Counted from the stretch's first letter, positions 28,321 through 37,547 are shown. The stretch is 64,000 nt of DNA from Gordonia sp. SID5947 (GCF_009862785.1 NZ_WWHU01000001.1:2914001-2978000); one strand, 5' to 3'. Program-made: numbers and translations. The notes: generated by a model from the letters alone, not told the origin.

Positions 28321-28857
28321 TCAGCGGCGTGGCACCTGGCAGAACCGCTGCACCGGCAACCAAGGGCCGAGCGATCCGAGATCGGGCAAACTGCTGCTGG
28401 TGGTCAGGTAGCGGTTCTGAATTGCCAGTTTCGCCCCGAGGAATCCTCCTCGCAGCCCCCAGAATTCGACGACATGGGCGAGTTCCAACCGGGCGCGCCG
28501 GTCCCCGGTCCACACACTCGCACCGCGGAATTGCACCGGTTTGCTCGGCAGGAGTTGCTGCCAGCCCGACCAGCTCGCGCCTGCCAGCGGCACCGCCCGC
28601 CCGTTGATCAGCCGGATCGCACGGGTGCGGATGTTGGCACCGGGAGTCCGTTCGGGCGAGAGGACGGTGAACGACGCATCGCGCGCGGTGAGTCCGTTCG
28701 GTGACACGCGACAGTCTGCTTGTTTGGCCAGGAGCACCTGGCCGGTCTTGCCGCGTGCGACGTCGATCTGGGCGTCTGCGACCGATCCCGTGGCGAGCAC
28801 CGTCGCCAGGAGAACGCCGAGAGTGATCAGCAGGGCACGGCATCGTGAGTTGCTCAT
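28321..28857 (-). CDS. Unrecognised secreted protein
   Basis: About 178 residues. A signal peptide covers residues 1-29 (ALLITLGVLLATVLATGSVADA). The mature part is basic with two Cys (ADCRVS and RFCQVP near the C terminus), which could form a disulfide outside the cell. No domain recognised. ATG 28857 is well supported by GAGGAGG on the minus strand. It stands alone between the small membrane protein and the MarR gene. Confidence 0.72.
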   Translation of the reverse strand: MSNSRCRALLITLGVLLATVLATGSVADAQIDVARGKTGQVLLAKQADCRVSPNGLTARDASFTVLSPERTPGANIRTRAIRLINGRAVPLAGASWSGWQQLLPSKPVQFRGASVWTGDRRARLELAHVVEFWGLRGGFLGAKLAIQNRYLTTSSSLPDLGSLGPWLPVQRFCQVPRR

Positions 28858-28953
28858 GATTCGCCTCCTCGGGGCGATCGACGACAACTCCTTCGACGCT
28901 AACACCGGCGAGCCGGCCTCGTGACCTGTCTCGACGACCAGCCACGCGGGCGG

Positions 28954-29421
28954 TCACCGCCCGGCCGACTCCGCTCGGAGAGCCGCCGCGTTCACCCGGG
29001 TCAAAACCGCGTGCAGTTCTTCGAGGTCGGAGAGATCCACGCCGAGGGCCTCCACCACCGCCGGCGGGATCTCCAGCGCCCGGACGCGCAGTTCGCGACC
29101 CGCGGGCGTCAGCGCGATGTCGACGTTGCGCTCGTCGTCGTCACGACGCTGCCGCATCACCAGCCCGGACCCTTCCAGCCGTTTGAGCAGCGGTGACAAT
29201 GTCGCCGAATCCAGTTGCAGCACATGACCGATGTCCTTCACCGCCCGGGGCGAACTCTCCCAGAGGGCCAACATCACGAGATATTGCGGGTGGGTGAGAC
29301 CGAGCGGTTCGAGAAGGCGGCGGTAGATCTTGAGAACCGAGCGGTTGGCCACCGCGAGCGCGAAGCAGACCTGCCTCTCGAGGAGCAGCGGATTCTCGCC
29401 GACCGTCATGCTGTCGCCCAT
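28954..29421 (-). CDS. MarR family regulator, OhrR-like
   Basis: 155 residues. The N-terminal LERQVCFALAVANRSV with a single Cys near residue 19, then YRRLLEPLGLTHPQYLVMLALWE, is the OhrR pattern in which that Cys senses organic hydroperoxides. The winged helix follows (VKDIGHVLQLDSATLSPLLKRLEGSGLV, then the RDDDERNVDI wing). OhrR usually sits next to an ohr peroxidase gene; none is adjacent here. Its target may be elsewhere, or the nearby secreted-protein gene downstream on the same strand. Confidence 0.88.
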   Translation of the reverse strand: MGDSMTVGENPLLLERQVCFALAVANRSVLKIYRRLLEPLGLTHPQYLVMLALWESSPRAVKDIGHVLQLDSATLSPLLKRLEGSGLVMRQRRDDDERNVDIALTPAGRELRVRALEIPPAVVEALGVDLSDLEELHAVLTRVNAAALRAESAGR

Positions 29422-29497
29422 TCGCCCTCACCTCTCGACCGCTCGTCCACACGAGTCTAGAGGAATTCGGTCGCGCACGATCATGTCGCGCGTTGCA

Positions 29498-29872
29498 TCA
29501 GCCGGTCGGTGTCTGGAACTCGGGCTGGTCGATGATGCGCACCCAGGATCCGTCGTCCTGTCGCGCGACGACCTGCGCACGGGCGCCGGCACCGTCGCGG
29601 GGAGGGGTCGATGTCAACGCCAGGTCGTCGCCGAAATACAGCGTGGGCAAGGGCGCTTCCGGGGTGAAGGTCGGATTGTGGGCCAGCACCGAGGCCCACA
29701 GTTCACGGATGGCGGTCCGGCCACGGGTGACCTCGCCCGGCGGGTATGCCATCACGGCATCCGGGTGGTAGAGCGACGCCACGGCATCCGGATCGCCGGC
29801 ATTCGAGAACTCGACGAACAGCCGGGTGATGTCCTCGGGGTTGGTGGCCTTGTCGATGTGCTGACCGGACAT
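29498..29872 (-). CDS. SnoaL/NTF2-like (YybH type) small protein
   Basis: 124 residues with the cone-shaped NTF2-like fold pattern: ITRLFVEFSNAGDPDAVASLYHPDAVMAYPPGEVTRGRTAIRELWASVL. Such proteins are small-molecule isomerases, hydrolases or binding proteins; the ligand is unknown. ATG 29872 is set by GGAGG 5 bases upstream. It is divergent from a LysR regulator, which is the usual arrangement for a regulator and its target. Confidence 0.8.
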   Translation of the reverse strand: MSGQHIDKATNPEDITRLFVEFSNAGDPDAVASLYHPDAVMAYPPGEVTRGRTAIRELWASVLAHNPTFTPEAPLPTLYFGDDLALTSTPPRDGAGARAQVVARQDDGSWVRIIDQPEFQTPTG

Positions 29873-29994
29873 TCTCGCCTCCTGGGTGAAGTGGATGTGG
29901 GTGAACTGGATGTCGTTCTCACCTGTGTCCACAGTCGCGCGTTCGTAAGAAGAAGTCCAACTGATTTAATGTATTGCGACTATCATCGAAAATT
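29873..29994. promoter_or_regulatory. Divergent promoter region, SnoaL-like gene / LysR gene
   Basis: 122 bases, markedly AT-rich for this genome around 29955-29994 (including TGATTTAATGTATT and TATCAT at 29981-29986). A LysR protein would be expected to bind here and control both genes. I cannot define a single convincing T-N11-A site. Confidence 0.5.
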
Positions 29995-30882
29995 ATGGAA
30001 CTGCGTCAGCTCGAGTACTTCGTCGCGGTCGCCGCCGAGTCGGGTTTCACCACTGCGGCAGCGCGCGTGCACACCACTCAGCCGAACATCAGCGCACAGA
30101 TCCGCGGTCTGGAACGTGAACTGGGCGCCGAGTTGTTCGATCGATCCGGACGACGGGTCGCCCTCACCGACGCGGGCAGGGCGGCGTTGCCCGCCGCGCG
30201 CGATGCGCTGGCCGCCGCCGAGTCGGTCCGCCAGGCAGTGGCCGACGTCAACCAGGTGCTGCGCGGCCATCTGTCGGTCGGAATGGTCGACGGATGCACG
30301 GTGCGGCCACTGTTCACCACCCTCGGGTTGTTCCGTGACCGCCATCCCGGCGTCGGACTGTCGCTCACCGAGGGCGCCTCGGACGGTCTCGTCGCACGGG
30401 TGCTGCGCGGCGAACTCGACGTCGCGCTGGCCGGGTATGCCGGCGATCTCCCGGATGGTGTCGACGAACTGCCCGTGGTGCGCGAACGGGTGGTCGCGGC
30501 GCTACCGCTCAACCATCCGCTCAGCTCGAAAAAGGTTCTGTCACTTCGTGATCTACACAACCACCCGGTGCTGGGCCTGCCGCGCGGCGCGGGCATCCGA
30601 ACCGCATTCGATCGGGGCGCCGGCGACGTGCGGACGGCACTGGAGGCGTCGTCGCCGGATGCCGTCGTCGAACTGGTCGCGAGTGGATTGGGCATCGGGG
30701 TGTTGAGCGAGTCGATCGTCGCCGACCGCGCCGATGCCGTGATCGGCCGACCGATCCGGGGGGTCGATGACCTGGCATCGCTCGGCTTCGTGTGGCGCAC
30801 GCCCGCCGGCCCGGCGGTGCAGGCGTTTCTCGGTCTGGCCGGCCGCGAGTTCGGGTTCGACGCCGATCAGGCGGTGTCCTGA
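29995..30882 (+). CDS. LysR family transcriptional regulator
   Basis: 295 residues. N-terminal winged helix MELRQLEYFVAVAAESGFTTAAARVHTTQPNISAQIRGLE, typical of the family, then a periplasmic-binding-like effector domain (LSVGMVDGCTVRPLF, VALPLNHPLS). ATG 29995 places the N terminus exactly as in the family. The last 16 bases overlap the convergent membrane-protein gene. It probably activates the divergent SnoaL-like gene in response to an unknown small molecule. Confidence 0.9.
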   Translation: MELRQLEYFVAVAAESGFTTAAARVHTTQPNISAQIRGLERELGAELFDRSGRRVALTDAGRAALPAARDALAAAESVRQAVADVNQVLRGHLSVGMVDGCTVRPLFTTLGLFRDRHPGVGLSLTEGASDGLVARVLRGELDVALAGYAGDLPDGVDELPVVRERVVAALPLNHPLSSKKVLSLRDLHNHPVLGLPRGAGIRTAFDRGAGDVRTALEASSPDAVVELVASGLGIGVLSESIVADRADAVIGRPIRGVDDLASLGFVWRTPAGPAVQAFLGLAGREFGFDADQAVS

Positions 30883-31628
30883 TCCGGGCCGGTGACGGCC
30901 CGGTCGGTGCCGGTCGGACGGCCTGCGACGAGGTCCTCGACGTCGAGTCCCCATGACCCGTACCGGGCGTCGAACTTCTTCGCCCGCTCGCTCGCCGAGG
31001 CGAGCTTCTCGGGTGAGTACCGCTTGCGCGCCCATCGCGAGCGCGGGCGCGCCAGACGGATCGCGCCGACCCACGCGACCGGGGCGATGAAGGCGCCGAT
31101 CGCGGCGGTGGAGTATTTGCCCTTCGCGACGCACAGGAGCAGAGCGACGACGGTGATCGGCAGGTTCACCGACAAGACCACCGGGCCGAGCGACACCGTG
31201 TCGTCATCGTCCTGCTGTAGCGGGTTGATGCCGAGCACCGACAGTCCGAGGGCCGCGATCGTGAGGGAGACGACCTGCACCGACAGTTGGCCCTCGCGAG
31301 TCCAGTAAACGTCCTCGAGGTGCAGGATGAGGGCGAACTCGTCGAGCACCAGCGAGGTCCCGATGCCGATGAGCACGGCACTGATCTCCGCGCCGGGAGA
31401 TGCTCCGTCGACCGCCACCGAGACGAATGCGCCCCCGACGGTCGCGATGATGCCCGGCACCGCGTGGTGGATGTGCACTCCGCCACGCACGTTGTCCTTG
31501 AACGGGCCTCGGCCGGCACGGATGAGTCTGGTGATCAGACGCGTGAGGAGAAACGTCACCACGAAGGACAGGAACAACAGGAACAACGGCAGCCGCGCAC
31601 CGGTGACGTCGGCCATGTCGATGTGCAT
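30867..31628 (-). CDS. Unrecognised multi-pass membrane protein
   Basis: 253 residues with about six hydrophobic segments (near residues 13-33, 56-74, 84-100, 116-134, 148-166, 172-190) and a hydrophilic C-terminal tail. A His-rich stretch GVHIHHAVPG lies after the first helix, and DEFALILHLEDVYWTREGQ is between later helices; these could be metal or heme sites. No family name can be assigned with confidence. It follows the CoA-binding protein by 22 bases on the same strand, so it is probably in that operon. Start ATG 31628; ATG 31616 is an alternative. Confidence 0.72.
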   Translation of the reverse strand: MHIDMADVTGARLPLFLLFLSFVVTFLLTRLITRLIRAGRGPFKDNVRGGVHIHHAVPGIIATVGGAFVSVAVDGASPGAEISAVLIGIGTSLVLDEFALILHLEDVYWTREGQLSVQVVSLTIAALGLSVLGINPLQQDDDDTVSLGPVVLSVNLPITVVALLLCVAKGKYSTAAIGAFIAPVAWVGAIRLARPRSRWARKRYSPEKLASASERAKKFDARYGSWGLDVEDLVAGRPTGTDRAVTGPDQDTA

Positions 31629-31650
31629 CCGGGGGCCAGGACCCGTCCGC

Positions 31651-32073
31651 TCAGGACTTCGGCGCCACCAGCCCGGTGCGCCGTTGCTCGATGATCAGGC
31701 ACCGGTCCTCGACATAGAGCAGGCCTGCGTCCTCGGCGATCGCGCAGGCCTCCGCCGATTCGATGCCCAACTGCAGCCACAACGCGCTCGCGCCCGCCGC
31801 CACCGCCTGCCGCGCGACCTCCGCGGCGTCCTCGGACGGACGGAACACGTCGACCAGTCCGACCTGTTCGGGAATGTCGGCGAGTGTGCGGTGGACCTTC
31901 TGGCCCACGATCTCATCGGCATGCGGGTTCACTGGGATGATCCGCCAGCCGTGCTCTGCCATGTACGCGGGAACCTCGTTGGCGGCCTTCGAGGGGTTGG
32001 CACTCGCCCCCACCACGGTGATGGTGTCGTAGGTGCGCAGGATCTGTTCGACGATCTCGTCGGTTGTGCTCAT
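31651..32073 (-). CDS. CoA-binding domain protein (YccU family)
   Basis: 140 residues. Rossmann-like CoA-binding domain: TITVVGASANPSKAANEVPAYMAEHGWRIIPVNP, DIPEQVGLVDVFRPSED and ALWLQLGIES. The family is common and its role is not settled. ATG 32073 follows TAGACT (complement of 32080-32085) and 6 bases, so it is probably leaderless. It shares the divergent promoter region with the membrane protein starting at 32160. Confidence 0.88.
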   Translation of the reverse strand: MSTTDEIVEQILRTYDTITVVGASANPSKAANEVPAYMAEHGWRIIPVNPHADEIVGQKVHRTLADIPEQVGLVDVFRPSEDAAEVARQAVAAGASALWLQLGIESAEACAIAEDAGLLYVEDRCLIIEQRRTGLVAPKS

Positions 32074-32147
32074 GGGCCGAGTCTAGGAGGAGTCGGTCCC
32101 TTCGTGGCCCGACCGGCGTGTTGCGAGCGCACCTGCCGACGCCCAAA

Positions 32148-32153
32148 TATTCT
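32148..32153 (+). promoter_or_regulatory. -10 box of a leaderless promoter
   Basis: TATTCT, then CTGTCT (6 bases) and GTG 32160. It is the strongest TANNNT match of the set and pairs with the divergent TAGACT box at 32080-32085. Confidence 0.65.
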
Positions 32154-32159
32154 CTGTCT

Positions 32160-32831
32160 GTGAGCGACGCTCGAGACGACCAGGCTGAACCCACGCACTC
32201 GCAGTCCGACGCGGAACGTGGAGTGCGCTGGTTCGAGACGGTTGGCGTCGTCGTGCTGTCGGTGACCGCGATCCTCACGGCGTGGAGCGGATTCGAGGCG
32301 AGCAAGTGGGGCGGCGCCATGTCGATTTCGTTCTCCCAGGCGTCATCTGCACGCATCGAGGCGGCGCGGGACGCCGGTGCCGCCAACGCGGCGAAGCAGA
32401 TCGATCTCGCCACGTTCTCGCTGTACGTGCAGGCCGTCGCGGAGAAGAACGACCTGCTCGCAAGATTCACCGAGGATCGCTTCACCGATCGTTTCCGACC
32501 GGCTTTCGACGAGTGGCTGGCGTCCAAGCCGCTGATGAATCCGAACGCGCCGAAGAGCCCCTTCGAGCTCGCTTCGTACTCGCCGCCCGGACAACGGGAG
32601 GCGGCCGCCGCAGACGCGCGCGCCGATCGCTTGTTCCAGACGGCGCTGCGCAACAACCAGCGTGGCGACAATTACACGATCCTGACGGTGCTGTTCGCGC
32701 TTGTCCTGTTCTTCGCGGCATTCTCCAGTCGCTTCGATGCACCGCGGCTCCGATGGGCCATGCTGGCGGCCTCTGTCGTACTGATGATCGTCGGGATCGT
32801 CTTTCTCGCCACGTTCCCGAAATTGATCTGA
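32160..32831 (+). CDS. Unrecognised membrane protein with three helices
   Basis: About 223 residues. One transmembrane helix near residues 25-45 (TVGVVVLSVTAILTAWSGFEASKWGG), an Ala/Asp-rich helical domain in the middle, then two C-terminal helices (about 167-183 and 193-213). The layout suggests an extracytoplasmic helical domain held between membrane segments. No family recognised. Start GTG 32160 is fixed by the leaderless promoter; an upstream in-frame extension back to 32064 lacks protein-like sequence. Confidence 0.75.
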   Translation: MSDARDDQAEPTHSQSDAERGVRWFETVGVVVLSVTAILTAWSGFEASKWGGAMSISFSQASSARIEAARDAGAANAAKQIDLATFSLYVQAVAEKNDLLARFTEDRFTDRFRPAFDEWLASKPLMNPNAPKSPFELASYSPPGQREAAAADARADRLFQTALRNNQRGDNYTILTVLFALVLFFAAFSSRFDAPRLRWAMLAASVVLMIVGIVFLATFPKLI

Positions 32832-32908
32832 CGGTCGCGACGAACTGTTCCGGGGACTGCGGCACCCCGCTGTCTCCGGCCTGATCCGCGCGGTGCACTC
32901 TCGTTGGG

Positions 32909-33691
32909 GTGACCACATGGGAGCTGCTCGCCGTACTGGCCGCCGGGGTCGGCGCGGGCGCGATCAACGCCGTCGTCGGCAGCGGGACACTGATCACCTT
33001 CCCGACGCTGGTGGCGTTCGGAGTGCCGCCGGTCAGCGCAACCATGTCGAACGCCGTCGGACTCGTCGCAGGCGGGGTCTCCGGTACGTGGGGCTATCGA
33101 CGCGAGCTGGCCGGCCAGTGGCCGCGACTGCGGTGGCAGATGCCCGCGTCGTTCTTCGGAGCGATCGTGGGCTGCTGGTTGCTGCTGCATCTGCCCGAGA
33201 AGGTCTTCGAGGCGATCGTGCCGGCGCTGCTGGTGGCGGCGCTGGTCCTGGTGGTGGCGCAACCGCGCATCCAGAAGTGGGTCGGGCATCGGACAACCGG
33301 CCCAGGTCATCCGACCGTCGACCTCACCGGTCCCCGGATCGCGACCATGGTGACCGCCACGTTCGCGGTCGGCGTCTACGGCGGATACTTCACTGCGGCC
33401 CAGGGAATCCTGCTCATGGGCGCGCTCGGCGTGATCGTCCCCGACGATCTGCAGCGGATGAACGCCGCGAAAAACCTTCTCGCGCTGGTGGTCAACGTGG
33501 TTGCCGCGGTCACCTACACGCTCGTGGCCTTTGATCGGATCGACTGGACCGTCGCCGCACTGATCGCGATCGGGTCGCTGTTCGGCGGGGTACTCGGTGC
33601 CCGCTACGGGCGCCGACTGTCGCCCACCGCGCTGCGCGCGGTCATCGTCGTCGTGGGCCTGATCGGGTTGTGGCGCTTGCTGACAGCGTGA
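32909..33691 (+). CDS. TauE/SafE family sulfite/organosulfur exporter-like protein
   Basis: 260 residues with seven or eight transmembrane helices. The family repeats are clear: GAGAINAVVGSGTLITFPTLVAFGVPPVSATMSNAVGL in the first half and YGGYFTAAQGILLMGALGVI, MNAAKNLLALVVNVVAAVTY in the second. These proteins export sulfite, sulfoacetate or related anions, but the substrate here is unknown. GTG 32909 start without clear ribosome site. Separate from the upstream membrane protein by 77 bases. Confidence 0.9.
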   Translation: MTTWELLAVLAAGVGAGAINAVVGSGTLITFPTLVAFGVPPVSATMSNAVGLVAGGVSGTWGYRRELAGQWPRLRWQMPASFFGAIVGCWLLLHLPEKVFEAIVPALLVAALVLVVAQPRIQKWVGHRTTGPGHPTVDLTGPRIATMVTATFAVGVYGGYFTAAQGILLMGALGVIVPDDLQRMNAAKNLLALVVNVVAAVTYTLVAFDRIDWTVAALIAIGSLFGGVLGARYGRRLSPTALRAVIVVVGLIGLWRLLTA

Positions 33692-33701
33692 GTGTCCCCC
33701 T

Positions 33702-33743
33702 GCCGGTTGAATAGCCCCGAACGTAGCGAGGGAGCGTATCGAC
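33702..33743 (+). repeat. Actinobacterial intergenic repeat, copy 2
   Basis: GCCGGTTGAATAGCCCCGAA, then CGTAGCGAGGGAGCGTATCGACC. It is a diverged copy of the element at 16937-16984 in the same orientation. It follows the TauE gene by 10 bases, where a terminator would be expected, and precedes a DUF222-HNH gene. Confidence 0.7.
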
Positions 33744-33898
33744 CCCCTGCCACCAACCCCCCGGCCACCAACCGCTCATTCTTGTCGGTGCTCCGGGATA
33801 TGGTTGGGGTCAGTTGATGGTGATGTGGGTTGTCGTTTCCGATGACGGGCAGATGTTGTTGGTGTCCTGATGGTTTCGATCTGTGAAGGCCCACTGTC

Positions 33899-35626
33899 GT
33901 GTTCCCTGCTGTCGTGTTCACCTGTTCTGATCCCGATGCTGCCGAGGCGGCGATCGCGTCGACGTCGCCGAGTGAGCTCGGCGAGGCCGCGCGTGAGCAC
34001 CTGCGATCGAGCCGCCGGCATGAGGCCCGGTCGTTGCTGGCGGCCCACCGCCTGGGTCAGGCCGTCTATGACGACATGGTGATGTCGCTCAGTGCCACCG
34101 GACAGATGCGGGTGCGCAACGGCGCCGACAAAGCGGCCATCGGTGAGATCTCGCTGCAGTTGGGGATCTCGCGCACCAAGGCCGGTACCTGGTTCAACCT
34201 CGGCGACGCCCTGCAACGCCTCCCCAAGATCCGGCGGGCCTATCTGGCCGGCGACCTCAGCACCCACCGCATGTCGACAATGGTCTACGCCGCCCAGACC
34301 GCACCCGACACCATCACCGGCGAACCGACACCAACCGAGCCCAGCGGCTCCGACGGTCCTGAACCTGCCGGCCCCGAACTTGCCAACCCCGACCTTGCCC
34401 AACCGGATGCTGTCGACCCGGAACCCGGCGATTCTGGTGAGCTGCCGGATTCGGGTGCGCGCGGCGCGGTGTCGCAAGCTGATGCCGATGATGTGCCGGT
34501 CCTCGATTTCGAGGACCTGGCCCTGGAATTGTCGTCGCGACCCACCACCGACCGAGTGTTCACCGACCAACTCGCCGACATCGTCATCAGCCTCGACCCC
34601 GACGCCGCCACCGAGGCCCGCCACGAGTTCGCCGACGCCTGGCAGAACCTCACCGTCACCGCCGACGCAGCCGGACACATGAACCTCGACGCCTGCATAC
34701 CCGCCGAAGACGGCGTTCACCTGACCCAGCGGATCACCGCGCTGATCGCCGCTCGCATCTGCCGCCGCGACCCCCGCCGCATCGGACAACACCGCGTCAT
34801 GGCCCTCGCCGAGATCATCGGCGTCCCCGGCAAAACGCTCACCTGCGGCTGCGGCCACGGCAACTGCCCCACCCAGCCACCCACCGACCCGGTGGGCCCG
34901 TCAGACGCACCGGCCCAGCAAGACCCGAACAGCGACCACCACACAACCCGCGACGACGACACCAGCGACGATGTGCGCGAGGAAGCCTCGAGCGATAGGG
35001 CAGACGAGCATGACCCGGATGAGGATGACCCGGATGAGGATGTCCGGGACGACGACGTCTCGGACGGCGGGGCGGGCGAAGACAGGGCGCCGAGCCTGAT
35101 CCTCGACCTCACCGACCCCACCGTGCCGCGACTACGTGGCTACGGTGCCATCGACCCGACGTTGGCCGCCACCCTCATCGACCATTCCGCAACGCACGCA
35201 CCGACACTGCACGCCCCGTCCGACGGTGCGTGCCGGCGTTCGTCCGGCCTCATCATCACCGGCCGCGACCCGGCGCCACCGGTCGACCCCACCGGCCACG
35301 GCGGACACACCCATCCGCAACCGGGCGCGCTGACCTACCGGCCATCACGCCGACTCCGAGACCACATCCTCCGCACCGACCTCTGGTGCCGATACCCACT
35401 GTGCGCCAAACCCTCCCACGAATGCGAACTCGACCATCTCGTGAAGTTCGACCACGCCGACCCACCGGCCGGCGGCTGGACCGTGGCCCTCAACCTCATA
35501 CCCCTGTGCACACCCGACCACCACCGCAAACACCAAGCACTCTGGACACCCACCATGCACACCGACCGCACCATCACCTGGCACAACCCCACCACCGGCC
35601 AGGACATCACCACCCACCCGCGATGA
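33899..35626 (+). CDS. DUF222 / HNH endonuclease (13E12 repeat family) protein
   Basis: 575 residues. N-terminal DUF222 region (RHEARSLLAAHRLGQAVYDDM, ISLQLGISRTKAGTWFNLGDAL) and C-terminal HNH nuclease with CRYPLCAKPSHECELDHLVKF and LCTPDHHRKH. The middle holds two low-complexity linkers: a Pro/Asp/Glu-rich part near 140-195 and an acidic tract near 355-395 built on a repeated DPDEDDPDED unit. The family is multicopy in actinobacteria and named for the M. tuberculosis REP13E12 elements, which are phage integration sites. No flanking inverted repeats or integrase are seen here. Confidence 0.88.
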   Translation: MFPAVVFTCSDPDAAEAAIASTSPSELGEAAREHLRSSRRHEARSLLAAHRLGQAVYDDMVMSLSATGQMRVRNGADKAAIGEISLQLGISRTKAGTWFNLGDALQRLPKIRRAYLAGDLSTHRMSTMVYAAQTAPDTITGEPTPTEPSGSDGPEPAGPELANPDLAQPDAVDPEPGDSGELPDSGARGAVSQADADDVPVLDFEDLALELSSRPTTDRVFTDQLADIVISLDPDAATEARHEFADAWQNLTVTADAAGHMNLDACIPAEDGVHLTQRITALIAARICRRDPRRIGQHRVMALAEIIGVPGKTLTCGCGHGNCPTQPPTDPVGPSDAPAQQDPNSDHHTTRDDDTSDDVREEASSDRADEHDPDEDDPDEDVRDDDVSDGGAGEDRAPSLILDLTDPTVPRLRGYGAIDPTLAATLIDHSATHAPTLHAPSDGACRRSSGLIITGRDPAPPVDPTGHGGHTHPQPGALTYRPSRRLRDHILRTDLWCRYPLCAKPSHECELDHLVKFDHADPPAGGWTVALNLIPLCTPDHHRKHQALWTPTMHTDRTITWHNPTTGQDITTHPR

Positions 35627-35641
35627 AGGCCGGTTCGGCCG

Positions 35642-35974
35642 TCAACGCGAAGACGGAGGGAGCTTGCCCAACAGCGACCACCAGTACTCCTCCGGGATCT
35701 CCTCTCCCGCCCGAAGTACTTTGGCGAGGCCGAATGCCATGAAGATGCCGAGTATGCCGAGCCACAGCCCGGACAGCGAGATGAGTGTCCACGCGATCGC
35801 GACCGCGATCGACCACGGCGCGAGCAACAGCAGCAGCGGGGCGAAGAAGAACCCGACCGCCACAAACCAATAGGAACCCCAACGGTCGCAACGCATGACG
35901 ATCGAGAGCCAGCGTGGGCTCGACGCGGTCGGCGCGCTCCTGGGAATACGAACGGTTGTCGTCTGCGCTGTCAT
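35642..35974 (-). CDS. Unrecognised small membrane protein
   Basis: 110 residues with two hydrophobic segments (about 36-57 and 62-82: FVAVGFFFAPLLLLLAPWSIAVAIAWTLISLSGLWLGILGIFMAFGLA) and a short charged tail EEIPEEYWWSLLGKLPPSS. ATG 35974 is set by AGGAGGG on the minus strand. No family recognised. It is convergent with the HNH gene across 15 bases. Confidence 0.7.
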   Translation of the reverse strand: MTAQTTTVRIPRSAPTASSPRWLSIVMRCDRWGSYWFVAVGFFFAPLLLLLAPWSIAVAIAWTLISLSGLWLGILGIFMAFGLAKVLRAGEEIPEEYWWSLLGKLPPSSR

Positions 35975-36081
35975 GTCGCCCTCCTGGTCGCCTCGTAACT
36001 CCATGGTGCGACCAGAAGGGCTCGGGTTCCACTACCTCTCAGGTAACGGAATTCAGACCGCGAGCCTCACACGAAACCCGT

Positions 36082-37404
36082 TCAGCCATACGGCTGGCGG
36101 GCGGTTTCCGGGTCCCCGTAGGTGATGGCGCGTTCTCGCCTGGAGTCGGTCAGCAACGTGGCACTCCAATTCATCACGGTGCCCATGCGGTTACGCATGC
36201 CGGCGAGGAAGGCGATATGGATGACTCCCCACGCCAACCAGCCGGTGTATCCGGAGAGCTGCAACTTGCCCGCCTGCACCACGGCGTGCCGTCGCGCGAT
36301 GTAGGCCGCACTACCCAGATCGTGATAGCGGAACGGTGCACGATCGGTCCCACCGCCTGCGAGATGTGCGATCACCGCCCCAACATGCCGACCACCCTGC
36401 ATGGCCACCTCGGCCACCCCGGGCAGTTCGTCACGAGAACTCATGTCGCCGACCACCCACACATTCGGATGACCCTGTACCGACAGGTCCGCCTCGACCG
36501 GGACGCGCCCACCACGGTCCTGCTCGACGCCGAGCGCGTGTGCGAGAGCCGCGGCGAACGGTACGGCTTCCACGCCGGTGGTCCACAGCGCGGTCTTCGA
36601 TTCGTAGTGGACCACCTCATGCGGCTCGGCTTTGCCGGTGGTCTCCACCTGGTCGGCGGTCACGCCGGTCACGTGCACGCCGAGGTGCGTTTCGACACCG
36701 AGTTCGTCGAGCGTCTTCTGTGCCCGCCGGGACAGCGCAGGACTGAACGACGGCAACACCCGGTCGCCACCGTGCAGCAACAGAACTCGCGCCTCCCCGG
36801 GGTCGATACTGCGGAACTCGTTCTGCAGCGCAAGCGTCGCGAGTTCGCGGATCTGGCCGGCGAGCTCGACTCCGGTGGGGCCGCCCCCGGCCACCGCAAA
36901 GGTGAGCCACGGACGTCGCTGGGCCGCTTCCGGTAGTGACTCGGCCAACTCGAATGCGCCGATGATCTTGCGGCGGATGGCAAGTGCGTCGTCGAGCGTC
37001 TTCATGCCCGGCGCGAACTCCGCGAAGTCGTCGTTGCCGTGATACGCGGTCCGCATGCCCGCCGCGACGACGAGGTGGTCGTAGGGGATCGTCATGGTCG
37101 ATCCGTCGGGACGTTCGACGGCTACTGTCCGTGCTTCCGCGTCGACGTTCTTGGCCTCTCCCAGCACCACCTTCGCATTCCGCTGACGCCGCAGCAGATG
37201 CCGGATCGGGCTCGAGATCGCGCCCTGGGACAGGAGCCCGGTCGCACATTGGTAGAGCAACGGCTGGAACAGGTGGCTGGTGCCGCGGTCGACGACCGTC
37301 ACCGCGACATCGGCGCGCCGCAGCCGTCGGGCCGCATGCAGGCCCCCGAATCCGGCGCCGATGATCACCACGTGGGTCCGGCCGTTCTCGTTACGGGTAC
37401 GCAC
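36082..37404 (-). CDS. Type II NADH dehydrogenase-like FAD oxidoreductase
   Basis: About 440 residues. Two dinucleotide folds: VVIIGAGFGGLHAARRL for FAD near the N terminus and FAVAGGGPTGVELAGQI for NAD(P)H in the middle, with VWVVGDMSS closing the FAD site. The C-terminal third ends in SGYTGWLAWGVIHIAFLAGMRNR, typical of membrane-bound NDH-2 enzymes that pass electrons from NADH to menaquinone without pumping protons. I prefer GTG 37404 because GGAAG lies 9 bases upstream; ATG 37437 is the longer alternative. Other non-respiratory roles in this family are possible. Confidence 0.87.
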   Translation of the reverse strand: MRTRNENGRTHVVIIGAGFGGLHAARRLRRADVAVTVVDRGTSHLFQPLLYQCATGLLSQGAISSPIRHLLRRQRNAKVVLGEAKNVDAEARTVAVERPDGSTMTIPYDHLVVAAGMRTAYHGNDDFAEFAPGMKTLDDALAIRRKIIGAFELAESLPEAAQRRPWLTFAVAGGGPTGVELAGQIRELATLALQNEFRSIDPGEARVLLLHGGDRVLPSFSPALSRRAQKTLDELGVETHLGVHVTGVTADQVETTGKAEPHEVVHYESKTALWTTGVEAVPFAAALAHALGVEQDRGGRVPVEADLSVQGHPNVWVVGDMSSRDELPGVAEVAMQGGRHVGAVIAHLAGGGTDRAPFRYHDLGSAAYIARRHAVVQAGKLQLSGYTGWLAWGVIHIAFLAGMRNRMGTVMNWSATLLTDSRRERAITYGDPETARQPYG

Positions 37405-37547
37405 GACTGAATTCTTCCAGACCGCAGGTGTGGGCATCGGCTGATCGTGGTGGGCGAGTCACCCTCTGCAGGTCATCGCATCGCCGACGGAGGGGGAGAC
37501 TGTGCGGTTGTCGCTCATGACGGACAGGACTGGCCCACAATGTGGTC

